A stretch of 59,927 nucleotides of DNA from a virus. The stretch lies in the IMG/VR virus record IMGVR_UViG_3300044535_002945, positions 1-59,927 of that record; one strand, 5' to 3'. The notes beneath the pieces were generated by a model. That model saw only the letters and a program-made list of their open reading frames with translations, did no database searches and was not told the origin of the DNA. A program made the position numbers and the translations under genes. Positions 58,881-59,927 of the stretch are shown piece by piece; positions within the stretch are counted from its first letter, which is position 1; the number at the start of each line of letters is the position of its first letter.

Positions 58881-58888
58881 TATTTATT
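58881..58888 (-). promoter_or_regulatory. Late promoter box AATAAATA
   Basis: AATAAATA 5 bases before the ATG at 58875; it drives the large structural operon. Confidence 0.6.
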
Positions 58889-59927
58889 TAGCTCTCTCTT
58901 CTATCCTGTGCTTTATAGAAATAAACTCTGTTATGAGCTATTGGAGAGAGTAACAAACAACCAGCCTTTATGTTTTTCTTACGCTGCTCCTGAAATACAT
59001 ACGACATCCATGTTTGTTCATACGGGTGTCCCCACTTAGTATCAAGGAAAACCTTGCGATTGCCTTGTTTTGTGAACAGTAATGGCCAGTTACAATAGTA
59101 AAACTCCCCAATAGCATATGGCAATCCTTCAAAAGAGCCTATAGAATAAGTAACAGTCCCTGGAATCTTGTCATAATCTCTTGGAAATTGTAGCTTTAAA
59201 TCACCAAAATTATCTAGCCTTACTTGCTGAGGCACATTACAATAAGCCCACTGTTGGTTATTACCACCAAAAAACTCTGAAAAGCTTATTTTAAGATAGT
59301 CTAATGCTTCTTTTTCAACAATTTTAAGGCTCTTGTTAAACAAATCATTAGCTTTGGTGCTAAAACCATTCTTACAATAAGTAAAATCAGTATTAAACAA
59401 CATATCATCTTCAAAGAAGATATAATAACTCTTATCAGATTTTTCAAAATCTTCAGCTACCCATTGACGCGCGCCACAAATACCAATGTTGTCGAAGTTT
59501 TGAATAGTGAACCCATATTTATCAGCTATTTCTTTATAGCACTCATCATAGCTTCTTTCTGTACTATTGTTAATTAATACTTTATCTTTAATTGATATCA
59601 ATTCAGGATACGTAATAGTAAAATTGTTTAATAGCAATTCAAGTTGTGAGCAGCTATTGAATGTTAATACATAAATTTTAATCTCTTCTAATGTTGGAAT
59701 TTTAAAATTTTTAGAGTTTATAGGTCTTTCTACTACAATAGAGTCGTTTTTAAGAGCCTCAAATATAGTATTAAGCAAACCATTATCTTCAATCATTACT
59801 CTGCAAATATCTTCTGGGTAAAGATAGCAAAGAATTGTGAAAATACTCTCCTCTGTACCCATATAACCCTCACTTAAAGTAGAGCGAAGAGTATCATAAT
59901 ATTTGGGGTTAAACTTCTTAATATAGT
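58888..59927 (-). CDS. Partial GT-A glycosyltransferase
   Basis: The frame is open through the right edge, so the N-terminus lies outside the window; upstream of the internal MGTEESIFTI the codons read KYYDTLRSTLSEGY, a continuation of the same protein. The catalytic core is IKIYVLTFNSCSQLELLLNN (first strand), LINNSTERSYDE, GICGARQWVAED and YYIFFEDDMLF, where EDDM is the DxD-type metal site. The MGTEESIF segment is typical of this group of viral transferases. It ends 13 bases before the structural operon start. Probably glycosylates a virion protein or a surface glycan. Confidence 0.78.
   Translation of the reverse strand, partial: YIKKFNPKYYDTLRSTLSEGYMGTEESIFTILCYLYPEDICRVMIEDNGLLNTIFEALKNDSIVVERPINSKNFKIPTLEEIKIYVLTFNSCSQLELLLNNFTITYPELISIKDKVLINNSTERSYDECYKEIADKYGFTIQNFDNIGICGARQWVAEDFEKSDKSYYIFFEDDMLFNTDFTYCKNGFSTKANDLFNKSLKIVEKEALDYLKISFSEFFGGNNQQWAYCNVPQQVRLDNFGDLKLQFPRDYDKIPGTVTYSIGSFEGLPYAIGEFYYCNWPLLFTKQGNRKVFLDTKWGHPYEQTWMSYVFQEQRKKNIKAGCLLLSPIAHNRVYFYKAQDRRES

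Noticed and set aside
1-59927. Capsid, terminase, portal or DNA polymerase genes
   Set aside because: I looked for them and found none; the window seems to cover fibre, glycan, lysis-type and accessory regions only.

Overview
The window is a stretch of a large, AT-rich tailed-bacteriophage genome (Caudoviricetes). The evidence is tail-fibre and fibre-chaperone genes, a lysis-type cassette with a GH24 endolysin, homing endonucleases next to RNA genes, eight tRNA genes, a phage tmRNA, T4-type late promoter boxes and dense overlapping gene strings. A signal-peptide beta-barrel protein and a spanin-like lipoprotein point to a Gram-negative host. No terminase, capsid or DNA polymerase gene lies here, so the lineage cannot be fixed.

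Layout. 1-1313: partial early gene, a small ORF and a chymotrypsin-fold protease. 1455-2641: five tRNAs, a tmRNA and a GIY-YIG nuclease. 2647-8227: a minus-strand glycan cluster (methyltransferase, two glycosyltransferase-like proteins, LicD-like protein, GDPD-like phosphodiesterase, cupin, nucleotidyltransferase-HAD fusion). 8296-14540: small unknown proteins plus a nucleic-acid block (PD-(D/E)XK protein, metallophosphoesterase, ligase-like protein, nucleotidyltransferase-fold protein, RecB-like nuclease). 14601-17781: plus-strand membrane/lysis-type cassette. 17984-22354: methyltransferase-like and GT9 proteins, virion-type small protein, endolysin, HNH nuclease, secreted Pro/Tyr protein. 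22437-28705: fibre operon with a 1385-residue collagen-like fibre, a Gly-rich tip protein, a fibre-assembly protein and a prolyl-4-hydroxylase-like oxygenase. 29228-40125: class II ribonucleotide reductase, zincin-like and ferritin-like proteins, flavodoxin-like protein, broken HNH gene, three tRNAs, outer-membrane barrel, nuclease, HNH, DUF932 protein and a Clp unfoldase. 40166-58875: four large structural proteins, including a 3533-residue protein with six blocks of exactly six repeats joined by Pro/Thr linkers. 58888-end: a glycosyltransferase that runs off the window.

How it fits together. The fibre operon, the Thr/Pro-rich giant protein and the many glycosyltransferases suggest virions with heavily modified (hydroxylated, glycosylated) surface fibres. 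Across the window two promoter classes, sigma70-like (TTGNNN-N16/17-TATAAT) and T4-late-like (AATAAATA), end at an almost constant distance from the start codon, so that transcription should begin at or within a few bases of the ATG/GTG. Together with the general lack of Shine-Dalgarno sequences this predicts leaderless mRNAs for the first gene of many transcripts, with overlaps and translational coupling inside operons. The phage also carries a tmRNA and a Clp unfoldase with a ClpP-loop-like tripeptide, which could form its own tagging and degradation axis.
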